In this document: positions 43,362 through 51,909 of the stretch, one piece after another
Layout of the letters: every line of letters starts with the position of its first letter
Position numbering within the stretch: position 1 is the stretch's first letter
Source of the DNA: Rhodanobacteraceae bacterium
Lineage (GTDB): Bacteria; Pseudomonadota; Gammaproteobacteria; Xanthomonadales; Rhodanobacteraceae
Assembly: GCA_030167125.1 (NCBI GenBank)
Contig: CP126531.1
Location: 868,001 to 932,000, forward strand
DNA: 64,000 nt
Direction of reading: 5' to 3'
Notes under the pieces: generated by a model
The model's input: only the letters and a program-made list of their open reading frames with translations
Databases searched by the model: none
What the model was told of the DNA's origin: nothing
Made by a program: the position numbers and the translations under genes

Positions 43362-44771
43362 ATGCCAGTAGCCGAAATCAGCAAGCAAGCAGCCGAAACC
43401 AGCGAACCTGTGCGGAGCGAAGGCTTCCATCGCTCCATCGGCCTGTTCTCCGGCACCGCGATCAACATGACGCAGATGTGCGGCATCGGGCCGTTCATCA
43501 CGATCCCGATCATGGTCGCAACGATGGGTGGGCCGCAGGCGATCGTCGGCTGGATTGCGGGCGCGATCCTGGCCGCATCCGACGGCATGGTGTGGGCGGA
43601 ACTCGGCGCCGCGATGCCGGGCTCGGGCGGCACCTACGTGTATTTGCGCGAGGCGTTCCAGTATCGCACCGGCAAGCTGATGCCGTTCCTTTTCATATGG
43701 ACGGTGCTGCTGACGATTCCGCTGATCATGTCGACCGGCATCATCGGGATGGTCGAATACCTCGGCTTCTTCTTCCCGCACATGAGCTGGACGGCCGTGC
43801 ACCTGATCAGCGTGCTCGCGAGTTTCCTGGTGGTGTTCCTGCTGTATCGGCGGATCGAATCGATCCGCGCGATCACGATCGCGCTGTGGGTCATCATGCT
43901 GGTTGCGGTGATCGGAACCTGCGTGGCCGGGTTTGCCGATTTCCATCCGGCGCTGGCTTTCCACTTTCAGGCCAACGCGTTCGGCAGCCAGTTCTTCTTC
44001 GGCCTTGGCGCCGGCCTCGTCATCGGCATCTACGATTACCTCGGCTACAACACCACCGCGTACATGGGCGACGAGCTGCGTGATCCCGGCCGCACGATGC
44101 CCGGCTCCATCCTGATCTCGGTGGTCGCGATGATGTTCGTCTATCTCGCGCTCAACATCAGCGTGCTGGGCGTGGTGCCGTGGCGGCAGGTCGCGACCTC
44201 GAAGTCGATCGCCTCGCTGGTTGTCGAACACAGTTGGGGCCACGCGGCCGCGGCGGTGATGACCGTCCTGATCATCATCACCGCATTCGCCTCGGTATTC
44301 GCGGGCCTGCTCGGCGGCTCGCGGGTGCCGTATCAGGCGGCGCAGGACAAGGTATTCCTGTCCTCGTTCGGGCGATTGCATCCGACACACGGCTTCCCGC
44401 ACGTGGCGCTGCTGACGATGGGCGTGGTGATGGCGGCGGGCACGTTCTTCGATCTCACCGAAGTGATCAACATGCTGCTGGCGGCCACGATCATCGTGCA
44501 GTCCGCGGCGCAGATCGTGGCGCTGGTGGTGTTGCGCAAGCGCCAGCCTGAGTTGCGCAGGCCATACCGGCAGTGGTTGTATCCGCTGCCGTGCATCGTC
44601 GCGATGGCCGGGTGGATCTACGTGTACGTGTCGGCCTCGGCGTTGTCGCTGGTGCTGTCCGGCGCGTGGATCGTTGCGGGGCTGGTGGTGTTCGTCGTGT
44701 GGGCGAAGGTCAACAAGGCATGGCCGTTCGCACCCGTGGAAATACGCGAAGCCTGGCTCGGGGACCACTGA
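43362..44771 (+). CDS. APC-superfamily permease
   Basis: A 469-aa inner-membrane transporter with about 12 hydrophobic helices. The start of the transport core reads GLFSGTAINMTQMCGIGPFI and WIAGAILAASDGMVWAELGA, matching amino-acid/polyamine/organocation permeases. The helix-6 region is LGYNTTAYMGDELRDPGRTM. By family it would move amino acids, but its neighbours handle sugars, so an amino sugar such as glucosamine is a reasonable alternative. It lies 3 bp before the GH2 gene, clearly in one operon. Confidence 0.9.
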   Translation: MPVAEISKQAAETSEPVRSEGFHRSIGLFSGTAINMTQMCGIGPFITIPIMVATMGGPQAIVGWIAGAILAASDGMVWAELGAAMPGSGGTYVYLREAFQYRTGKLMPFLFIWTVLLTIPLIMSTGIIGMVEYLGFFFPHMSWTAVHLISVLASFLVVFLLYRRIESIRAITIALWVIMLVAVIGTCVAGFADFHPALAFHFQANAFGSQFFFGLGAGLVIGIYDYLGYNTTAYMGDELRDPGRTMPGSILISVVAMMFVYLALNISVLGVVPWRQVATSKSIASLVVEHSWGHAAAAVMTVLIIITAFASVFAGLLGGSRVPYQAAQDKVFLSSFGRLHPTHGFPHVALLTMGVVMAAGTFFDLTEVINMLLAATIIVQSAAQIVALVVLRKRQPELRRPYRQWLYPLPCIVAMAGWIYVYVSASALSLVLSGAWIVAGLVVFVVWAKVNKAWPFAPVEIREAWLGDH

Positions 44772-44774
44772 ACC

Positions 44775-47501
44775 ATGTACAAGAAACCGCAATGTCTCTG
44801 GATGGCGCTGGCGATCGTCGCTGCATCGTCGGCGCTCGCCGCCAACGCTGCCGAACCGATCCGCGTGGATGGTGGCGCGGGCCACGTCACCGCGATCGCC
44901 CATTGGGAAATGCAGTCGAGCGCCAAGGCGCAGGAGGGCGGGGCGGCGATATCGAGCGCGAACTATTCGACCAGGGACTGGTATCCGGTCAGCGGCCGCG
45001 CGACGGTGATGGCGGGCCTGCTCGAAAACGGCCAATACAAGGACATCTTCCACGACGACAACCTGCGCGCGGTGGAGGTGCCCGATGCCGGGCATCATCG
45101 TTTCGTGGTTCCGTGGTGGTATCGCACGCAGTTCACGTTGGCCAAGGCGCCGGCCGGAGCGCACACGCTTTTGCGCAGCAACGGCATCATCGCCAGCGCG
45201 GACATCTGGCTCAACGGACACGAGGTTGCCGACCATGCGGCAGTCGCGGGCGCGTATCCCGTGCACGAGTTCGACGTCACGCGCTGGGTGCAGCAAGGCG
45301 TGAACACGTTGGCTTTGCGCGTGCACCCGGGCGACCCGCAGACGGATTTCCTGATGGGCTGGGTGGACTGGAACCCGGAGCCGCCCGACAACAACATGGG
45401 ACCGTGGCGTGGCATTGACATCGTGCAGACCGGGCCGGTCGAGCTGCGTTTCCCGGCGGTCAGCACCGATCTTTCGTTGCCGGATCTTGCGCGCGCGGCG
45501 CTGACGGTGAAGGTGGACGCGGTCAACGTGGACAGCGTTGCGCACGATGCGATCGTGAGCGGCGAAGTGGCGGGCGTTTCGCTGCAGCAAAAAGTGCACC
45601 TGGCTGCGGGACAAACGCAAACCATTGCGTTCACGCCGAAGACCGATCCTGCCCTCGTGCTGGATCATCCCAAAGTCTGGTGGCCGATCGGCATGGGCGG
45701 GCATCCGCTGTACGACCTGAAGCTGGTTGCTTCGGTTGATGGCACGGAATCCGATCGCGTCGCCACCACCTTCGGCATCCGCAGCGCGACTTCGAAGCTG
45801 ACGAAGCAGGGCTACATCCAGTTCTTCGTCAACGGCAAGCCGGTGCTGATCCGCGGCGGCGGCTGGGCGCCGGACATGTTCCTGCGCGAGATTCCGGGAC
45901 GCATGGAGGCCGAGTTCAGCTACGTCCGCAACATGGGGCTCAACACGATCCGCAGCGAAGGCAAGCTGGAGGACCAGCACTTCTACGACCTCGCCGATCG
46001 CAACGGCATCATGATCCTGCCGGGCTGGGAGTGCTGCGACAAATGGGAATCCGCGGCGAAGACGGGCGGCGCGCCGTGGGATGACGCGGACATGAAGATC
46101 GCGCAGGCCTCGATGGCGAGCGAAGCGCGCCTGCTGCGCAACCATCCATCGGTGATCGGCTTCCTGATCGGCAGCGACAACGCGCCGCCGCCGGCGATCG
46201 CGAAAATGTACGTCGACACGTTGCGCGCGGAAGACTGGAACACGCCGATCGTCTCGGCCGCATCCGACCAAGCGAGCGAAGCCGCCGGTCCGTCCGGCAT
46301 GAAGATGGCCGGCCCCTACGCGTGGATTCCGCCTTCGTACTGGTACGCCGACAAGCTGGGCGGCGCGTTTGGCTTCGATTCCGAAGTGGGCGCGGGCGCC
46401 GTCATTCCGCGCTTGGAAGACGTGCAGCGGATGCTGTCGCCGCTCTCGCAGGAAGCGCTGTGGAAATACCCGGACGTCCGGCAATTCCACGCGACCGCAT
46501 CGTGGTCGCCATTCGCGAAGCTGGAGCCGTTCGACAACGCGCTCGCGAAACGCTACGGGCCGCCGAAGGATCTTGCCGATTACGTGCAGAAGGCCCAACT
46601 CGACAATTACGACAACGTCCGCGCGCAGTTCGAAGCCTTCAACGCGCACATGGATTCGGCCAATCCGTCCACGGGCGTGATCTACTGGATGCTCAACAAC
46701 GCGTGGCCGTCGCTGCACTGGCACCTGTACGACTGGTACATGAATCCGGCCGGCGCGTATTTCGGCGCCAAGAAGGCCAACGAGCCGCTGCACATCCAGT
46801 ATTCGTACGACGACGGCGCGATCGTGCTGGTCAACCACACGCTCACCGATGCGCACGGCCTGCGGGCGAGGGTGCGCGTTCGCAATCTGGATGGCAGCGT
46901 GCGTTACGACAAGTCGTTCGCCGGCCTCGATCTTCCCGGCAACCACACGCTCGCCGTCGCGAAGCTTCCGGCGATTTCCGGATTGTCGCCGGCCTATTTC
47001 GTCGAGTTGGAGCTTGTCTCCAGCGACGGACAACCCGTGAGCCGCAACGTCTATTGGCTCTCCACGCAGAAGGACGTGCTCGACTGGAAAAACTCGAACT
47101 GGTACCTGACGCCGCTGACGCAATACGCCGACTTCACCGCGTTGCAGTCGTTGCCGACCGCGACGACCCAGGTACACGCGACGACGCGGCGCGACGGCGA
47201 CGACAACGTCATCGCAGTCACGCTTTCGGTGCCGAACTCGTCGAAGGCCGTGGCCTTGTTCCAGCACTTGTCTGTCCGCAAATCCGCGAATGGCGACGCC
47301 GCGCTGCCGATCCTGTGGAGCGACAACGACGTTACCTTGTGGCCGGGCGAATCGCTCACCCTCACCGCGCGCTATGCGGCGAAGGGCATCGCGGCGCCAG
47401 TGGTCGAAGTGAGCGGCTGGAACGTGCCGGTGCAGCATGTGGCGGCCGGGCCTGCCGAGAACTCATCTCTCGTCATCCCGGCGAAAGCCGGGACCCAGTG
47501 A
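44775..47501 (+). CDS. GH2 enzyme, exo-beta-D-glucosaminidase-like
   Basis: A 908-aa exported glycosidase. The signal peptide ends near SALAANA. A GH2 sugar-binding domain (ITRWVQQGVNTLALRVHPGD-like jelly roll), an Ig-like domain and a TIM barrel follow. Asp468 in LIGSDNAPPP and Glu537 in GFDSEVGAG line up, in motif and spacing, with Asp469 and Glu541 of exo-beta-D-glucosaminidase CsxA, and the SDxAP motif separates these enzymes from beta-mannosidases. It would cut glucosamine from chitosan oligomers. The last nine codons (VIPAKAGTQ) and the stop lie in a dispersed repeat. Confidence 0.88.
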   Translation: MYKKPQCLWMALAIVAASSALAANAAEPIRVDGGAGHVTAIAHWEMQSSAKAQEGGAAISSANYSTRDWYPVSGRATVMAGLLENGQYKDIFHDDNLRAVEVPDAGHHRFVVPWWYRTQFTLAKAPAGAHTLLRSNGIIASADIWLNGHEVADHAAVAGAYPVHEFDVTRWVQQGVNTLALRVHPGDPQTDFLMGWVDWNPEPPDNNMGPWRGIDIVQTGPVELRFPAVSTDLSLPDLARAALTVKVDAVNVDSVAHDAIVSGEVAGVSLQQKVHLAAGQTQTIAFTPKTDPALVLDHPKVWWPIGMGGHPLYDLKLVASVDGTESDRVATTFGIRSATSKLTKQGYIQFFVNGKPVLIRGGGWAPDMFLREIPGRMEAEFSYVRNMGLNTIRSEGKLEDQHFYDLADRNGIMILPGWECCDKWESAAKTGGAPWDDADMKIAQASMASEARLLRNHPSVIGFLIGSDNAPPPAIAKMYVDTLRAEDWNTPIVSAASDQASEAAGPSGMKMAGPYAWIPPSYWYADKLGGAFGFDSEVGAGAVIPRLEDVQRMLSPLSQEALWKYPDVRQFHATASWSPFAKLEPFDNALAKRYGPPKDLADYVQKAQLDNYDNVRAQFEAFNAHMDSANPSTGVIYWMLNNAWPSLHWHLYDWYMNPAGAYFGAKKANEPLHIQYSYDDGAIVLVNHTLTDAHGLRARVRVRNLDGSVRYDKSFAGLDLPGNHTLAVAKLPAISGLSPAYFVELELVSSDGQPVSRNVYWLSTQKDVLDWKNSNWYLTPLTQYADFTALQSLPTATTQVHATTRRDGDDNVIAVTLSVPNSSKAVALFQHLSVRKSANGDAALPILWSDNDVTLWPGESLTLTARYAAKGIAAPVVEVSGWNVPVQHVAAGPAENSSLVIPAKAGTQ

Positions 47502-47558
47502 CTTTCGCCTCAACCGCTACAGCAAAGCCACTGGATTCCCGCCTTCGCGGGAATGACG
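47471..47558. repeat. VIPAKAG-type dispersed element, full copy 2 (overlaps GH2 3' end)
   Basis: Same two-half layout as the element at 43171-43263: CGTCATCCCGGCGAAAGCCG...CCCAGTG and CACTGGATTCCCGCC...GGGAATGACG. The GH2 stop codon (47499-47501) sits inside it, and an alternative in-frame ATG for the LacI gene (47553) lies at its right end. Confidence 0.9.
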
Positions 47559-47606
47559 AAAATTTGGATGACTGATGGATTCCACGAAACCCCGCCACCA
47601 ACACCC

Positions 47607-48614
47607 ATGAAGCGCGCCAACATCAGCGACGTGGCCCGCGTGGCGAAGACTTCGCGCAAGACCGTCTCGCGCGTGCTCAACAACGAGCCGAACGTCAGCG
47701 ATTCCACGCGCCAGCAGGTGCTGGATGCGATGGCCGCGCTCAAGTATCGCCCGCTCACCTCGGCGCGCAGCCTCGCGACCAATCGTTCCTTCACGGTCGG
47801 CCTGTTGTACGACAACCGTTCGCCCAGCTACATCATGGCCGTGCAGGCCGGCGTGCTGGAGGCGTGCGAAGCGCAGCACTACAGCATGACGGTGCAGCCG
47901 CTGGTTTCCACGTCGCCCGATTTCGTCGAACGCGTGGACGACATCCTGACGCGGCACCGTCCCGATGGTTTGATCCTGACACCGCCGATCACCGACCACG
48001 CGGCGCTGCTGAAGAGCCTGCGCAAGAACGGCGTGCCGTTCGCCTCGATTTCCCCGCGCCATCCGGAAAACCAGGTCGGCGTGATCCTGCGCGAACGCGA
48101 GGCCGCGGCCGCGATGGTGGCCCACCTGGTTTCGCTGGGCCACACGCGCATCGCGCACATCGTCGGCGACCTCGAACACGGCGCCGGCGTGTGGCGCCTG
48201 GCCGGTTATCGCGACGGCATGCAGCGCGCCGGCCTGAAAGAAAACCCGGCCTACGTGGCGCAGGGCCGGTTCTCGTTCGAATCCGGCGTCGACGCCGCGC
48301 GCCAATTGCTGGCGTTGAAGCAGCGGCCCACTGCCATTTTCGCGGGCGACGACGACATGGCCACCGGCACCATCTGGGCTGCATGCGAGGCAGGACTGTC
48401 GGTGCCCGGCGACATCTCCGTGTGCGGCTTCGACGACACCAACATCGCGACCCAGGTATGGCCGCCGCTGACGACCATCCACCAGCCGGTGCACGAAATG
48501 GCCCGCCGCGCCACCGAGGAATTGCTGCGGCTGGTGCTGGGAAAAGGGCAGGCGGCCATGGCCGAACTCGATTACGAAATCTGCATCCGTGCTTCGACGG
48601 GACCGCGGCCGTAG
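47607..48614 (+). CDS. LacI-family transcriptional regulator
   Basis: A 335-aa repressor. The N-terminal HTH reads NISDVARVAKTSRKTVSRVL with the LacI hinge helix NRSFTVG region after SARSLATN. The periplasmic-binding-like sugar domain has ILTPPITDH, ISVCGFDDTNIATQ and PLTTIHQPVHEMARRA. ATG 47607 (MKRANISDVA) is the canonical start; an in-frame ATG at 47553 would add 18 residues from the repeat. It likely controls the TonB-permease-GH2 genes upstream; no operator was identified. Confidence 0.93.
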   Translation: MKRANISDVARVAKTSRKTVSRVLNNEPNVSDSTRQQVLDAMAALKYRPLTSARSLATNRSFTVGLLYDNRSPSYIMAVQAGVLEACEAQHYSMTVQPLVSTSPDFVERVDDILTRHRPDGLILTPPITDHAALLKSLRKNGVPFASISPRHPENQVGVILREREAAAAMVAHLVSLGHTRIAHIVGDLEHGAGVWRLAGYRDGMQRAGLKENPAYVAQGRFSFESGVDAARQLLALKQRPTAIFAGDDDMATGTIWAACEAGLSVPGDISVCGFDDTNIATQVWPPLTTIHQPVHEMARRATEELLRLVLGKGQAAMAELDYEICIRASTGPRP

Positions 48615-48636
48615 ATAGCCTTCACAGCATCGACGT

Positions 48637-48735
48637 GTAGGTTGGCGCTGAACCCGGAGCTTGCTCCGGGTGAAGCCCAACATCGATCCGCGGCGCCGTT
48701 GGGGTTCGCGGTGAATCTGCTCACCCCAACCTACG
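48637..48735. repeat. GTAGGTTGG-type inverted-repeat element
   Basis: About 99 bp bounded by GTAGGTTGG and CCAACCTAC, with inner hairpins (ACCCGGAGC TTGCT CCGGGT and a GGGGTT/AACCCC-like arm). It resembles the dispersed GTAGGTTGGG palindromes known in many proteobacteria and follows the LacI gene. Confidence 0.75.
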
Positions 48736-48806
48736 AGATCACAAAATATCTTCGGACTAAGCCTGCGATACTGGGCCAAGGTTAAACAGGTTCACCAAAG
48801 GAGCGC

Positions 48807-49655
48807 ATGATGTCCGCCGCACAGCATCCCGCGAAGCCATCCCGAACGTTCCACTTCATCTCCGGCCTGCCGCGCTCCGGCAGCACGCTGCTGGCGGCGA
48901 TCCTGAGGCAGAACCCGCGCTTCCACGCCGGCATGACCAGTCCCGTCGCCGACATCATGGGCGTGGTGGTCGCGGAGATGAGCAGCAAGAACGATTTTTC
49001 GTTCGCGATTTCCGATGCGGCGCGCGTGTCGGTGCTGCGCGGGCTGGTCGAGAATTTCTACGCGGCCGAAAGCGACGCGGAAGTGGTGTTCGACACCAGC
49101 CGCCTGTGGTGCAGCCGGATGCAGATGCTCGACACGTTGTTTCCGCACGCCAAGGTCATCGCCTGCGTGCGGCAACTGCCGTGGGTGCTGGACAGCATGG
49201 AACGGCTGGTGCGCAAGCAGCCGGTCAACGTCAGCAAGGTGTTCCGTTTCGACACCAACACCACCGTGTACTCGCGCGTGCAGGCGCTCACCGACCCGCG
49301 CGGCATGGTCGGCTTCTCGTTCCAGGCCATCAAGGACGCGTTCTACGGCCAGTACGCGTCGGGCCATCTGATGCTGCTGACCTACGAAACCCTGACGAAG
49401 AATCCCGAAGCCGCGCTGCGCAAGGTCTACGATTTCATCGGCGAGCCGTGGTTCGAACACGACTTCGACAGCGTCGAATACGGCGCCAGCGAGTTCGACT
49501 CGCGCATCGGCATGCCCGGCCTGCACACCGTCCGCTCGAAAGTCGAAGCCCCCGAACGCAAAACCATCCTGCCGCTCGAAATCTTCAACCGCTTCCTGCC
49601 CGAGTCGTTCTGGCTCGACCACAAAAACAATGTAAGTAGTGTGCCGATTGTGTAA
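48807..49655 (+). CDS. Sulfotransferase-family protein
   Basis: A 282-aa protein with the PAPS 5'-phosphosulfate loop FISGLPRSGSTLLAAIL near the N terminus and the 3'-phosphate region HAKVIACVRQLPWVLDSMER. This is a bacterial sulfotransferase fold; the acceptor is unknown. A clear AAGGAG Shine-Dalgarno precedes ATG 48807 (MM). It is complete, ending NNVSSVPIV, but its last codons run into the AT-rich DNA that carries the next gene, so the edge of an insertion may be close. Confidence 0.88.
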   Translation: MMSAAQHPAKPSRTFHFISGLPRSGSTLLAAILRQNPRFHAGMTSPVADIMGVVVAEMSSKNDFSFAISDAARVSVLRGLVENFYAAESDAEVVFDTSRLWCSRMQMLDTLFPHAKVIACVRQLPWVLDSMERLVRKQPVNVSKVFRFDTNTTVYSRVQALTDPRGMVGFSFQAIKDAFYGQYASGHLMLLTYETLTKNPEAALRKVYDFIGEPWFEHDFDSVEYGASEFDSRIGMPGLHTVRSKVEAPERKTILPLEIFNRFLPESFWLDHKNNVSSVPIV

Positions 49656-49667
49656 TGAGGTTTCAGG

Positions 49668-50858
49668 ATGCTTGTTACGAGGATTATTGGAAATTGCCCT
49701 GCATGTAATGCCAAGAATGCCTTTGGCAACGTACTCATTGCTCGTGATCGCGTACTACGGGGTTGTAGGGCGTGCCGTTATCCTGAAGAAATACCTCTGC
49801 CTAAGCTGTCGAAGAAGGTGATCTATCTTGATCAGTTCTTTTTTAGTGGAGCATTTCGTGACAAAGATGCAAGATTTGCTGAAGCTGCGGAGCTCATAAA
49901 GAAAGCTGCGGCAAGCCAATTGCTTGTGGCTCCCTATTCTTCCGTTCATGAAGACGAAACATTTCAATGGCGTGGTTTTGATGGGCGAACCAAAGACGAT
50001 CTGATGAAATTCATCAAGGCTACTTCTAGAGGACATGAATTTGAGCCGTCGTATAGGGTAGAGGAAGGCCAAGTAATCCAGGCGTTCAGAGCTTTTACGC
50101 AAAACGGTCCGGATGACTTTCATCTGCGTCGCAAAACAGCGTTACGGTCCGACGTCAACGAATGGGAAAACTATTTTCGTGTTGAAGTTGGCTCCTACCG
50201 AGGAGATATCGATCTGATTCGTAAGCTTAAGACACAGAGTGTTGATCAATTGATCGATGGTGTCTTTCCGAGTTGGCGCAACGGCACCTCATCATTTCAA
50301 GATCATGTCAACCTAGAACTTGCGGATGCCGGTAGGTTCTACATTAAGTTTTACATTGACTACGTGGCGCGCCTTGCATCCGGCGATTACGCCGCCATTT
50401 TCGATTCGCCCATTGTGTCAAAAGTGGTCAAGTCTATGCTCGAGATTCTTCCGGGCGAGCAAGACTTGGGTTCCAAGATAGCCTTAATAAAGCGCTTCTT
50501 CGCGTCAAAGCATTTTGCCAATATCCCTAATCACTGGATCTCAGCGAGGATTTTTGCTGTGCTCCGTGAACAGGTTAGGAACGGCGCGTATTCTAGGCCG
50601 GACGAAGCAAAGCGGCGGCTTTCAGGTCTGCTCCAGGACGTGAACCATATCTCTTTCTATGCGCCGTACGTTGACGCGATCATCGTGGATCAGCCAATGG
50701 CATCCATCATAAACGACGGTCGCTTAGATATATCCAGACGATATGGGGTGGCGACGTTTTCGCTCAACAATTGGAACGCGTTGCTGGAGTGGTTGCGGGT
50801 ACTACTCGAACAAATGTCCGCGGAGCACGAGGCCGGGCTTGCACTTGCATATCCGTAA
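49668..50858 (+). CDS. Orphan zinc-ribbon / PIN-like protein, AT-rich
   Basis: I do not recognise this 396-aa protein by name. The N terminus has a four-Cys zinc-ribbon pattern (Cys10, Cys13, Cys33, Cys36: CPAC and CRAC). It is followed by KVIYLDQFFFS (Asp55), which looks like the first strand of a PIN-type nuclease with its acidic residue. Near the C terminus, FYAPYVDAIIVDQP (Asp336, Asp341) resembles the later acidic cluster of PIN-like folds. The middle is helical. Codon and base use is clearly more AT-rich than both neighbours, as in horizontally acquired accessory genes. It starts 12 bp after the sulfotransferase stop and faces a convergent nat gene. The nuclease role is inference only. 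Confidence 0.72.
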   Translation: MLVTRIIGNCPACNAKNAFGNVLIARDRVLRGCRACRYPEEIPLPKLSKKVIYLDQFFFSGAFRDKDARFAEAAELIKKAAASQLLVAPYSSVHEDETFQWRGFDGRTKDDLMKFIKATSRGHEFEPSYRVEEGQVIQAFRAFTQNGPDDFHLRRKTALRSDVNEWENYFRVEVGSYRGDIDLIRKLKTQSVDQLIDGVFPSWRNGTSSFQDHVNLELADAGRFYIKFYIDYVARLASGDYAAIFDSPIVSKVVKSMLEILPGEQDLGSKIALIKRFFASKHFANIPNHWISARIFAVLREQVRNGAYSRPDEAKRRLSGLLQDVNHISFYAPYVDAIIVDQPMASIINDGRLDISRRYGVATFSLNNWNALLEWLRVLLEQMSAEHEAGLALAYP

Positions 50859-50953
50859 GTAGCCAATGAGCCGCTGCGGGTGATAGTCATTCACGTGACA
50901 CGAGCTGCTGGCGTTGAATTTGGGCGTCGATGCGGACTAGCTAGTGAGTTGAG

Positions 50954-51799
50954 TCATTGGAACGGGGATTCTGGTAGTCCGCCGAGCATCCCGGCGAGTT
51001 TTGTATCTTCGGGCAACCGGATCAGGAAGTTTTCTTGCAGCACCGCGCGAATTTCCGCGACGGTGGCGAGGGTTCGCTTTATGGTCGTGCCGCCGGCGGT
51101 ATGCTCGGCGAACTGTCGGTTGCGGAGCGTGAGCCTGCGGCAGGCCGGAGCGCGGGCGGCGGTGAGGCCGGTGACGAAGTGCGAATTGGGGTTGGTGGAT
51201 GTCCAGTAGTTGCTAACGCGGTAGTCGGCCGGGAATTGTGGTTGCAGGTCGAAGCGGTACAGCGTCTGCCACGCATCGGCCGCGAACAGTTGCAGCCGCC
51301 AGTCGCTGTCGTCGCGGCGGATCAGGCGGAAGGGTTCGTGCGGCGTGACCTGTTCGATGTCGGGCACGAATTCGAGTGGGGCGGTGGGCGTGTTGCCGCC
51401 GAAACCGACGTCGGCCAGCCATGATTTTCCGTCGGCTTCGACGCGCAGCAGCATGTGGGTGCGCGCGGTGATCGCATCTTCGGGTTGTCCCCACAGCACG
51501 CGCGCGGCGAGGTCGGTGACCCCGAAGCCGATCGCGCGCAGGGCGTCGCTCAGCAGACGGTTCTGTTCGAAGCAGTAACCGCCGCGGCCATCGTGCACCA
51601 GTTTCCGCTGCACGGATGCGATGTCCAGGGCGGGGGAGATGCCGAGGAACGGGTCGAGGTTTTCGAACGGGATCGCGGCGACGTGCGCGGCGATGATGGC
51701 GCGCAGGGTTTGCAGGTTGGGGGCGACGGGTTGGCGCAGGCCGATGCGTTCGAGGTAGGCCGGGAGGTCGATGGATTCGGTGGGTGGTGCTTGTTGCAT
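50954..51799 (-). CDS. nat: Arylamine N-acetyltransferase
   Basis: A 281-aa NAT enzyme transferring acetyl from acetyl-CoA to arylamines, hydrazines or arylhydroxylamines. The catalytic triad is visible: Cys76 in GRGGYCFEQN, His115 in TARTHMLLRV and Asp130 in WLADVGFGGN. PFENLDPFLG is a conserved N-terminal motif. Length is typical (275-285). ATG 51799 (MQQAPPTES) is chosen; the 29 codons upstream of it overlap a dispersed repeat. Confidence 0.95.
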   Translation of the reverse strand: MQQAPPTESIDLPAYLERIGLRQPVAPNLQTLRAIIAAHVAAIPFENLDPFLGISPALDIASVQRKLVHDGRGGYCFEQNRLLSDALRAIGFGVTDLAARVLWGQPEDAITARTHMLLRVEADGKSWLADVGFGGNTPTAPLEFVPDIEQVTPHEPFRLIRRDDSDWRLQLFAADAWQTLYRFDLQPQFPADYRVSNYWTSTNPNSHFVTGLTAARAPACRRLTLRNRQFAEHTAGGTTIKRTLATVAEIRAVLQENFLIRLPEDTKLAGMLGGLPESPFQ

Positions 51800-51826
51800 G
51801 GGCGTATTTCGCTTATTGCGAAAAGT

Positions 51827-51876
51827 CACTGGGTTCCGGGTTCCGCCGCGAAGAGCGCGGCGGTCCCGGAATGACG
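51827..51876. repeat. VIPAKAG-type element, half copy
   Basis: CACTGGGTTCCGGGTTCC...GGTCCCGGAATGACG forms one hairpin half of the dispersed element, located between the nat start and the S9 peptidase stop. Confidence 0.8.
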
Positions 51877-51909
51877 ACAAATACAAGCAACTGCGCGTTT
51901 CGTTGCGGG

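Noticed and set aside
43326..47438. 1,370-codon minus-strand open frame over the permease and GH2 genes
   Set aside because: It mirrors GC-rich codon bias; the composition is Arg/His/Asp-rich with no domain, and both plus-strand proteins have clear motifs.
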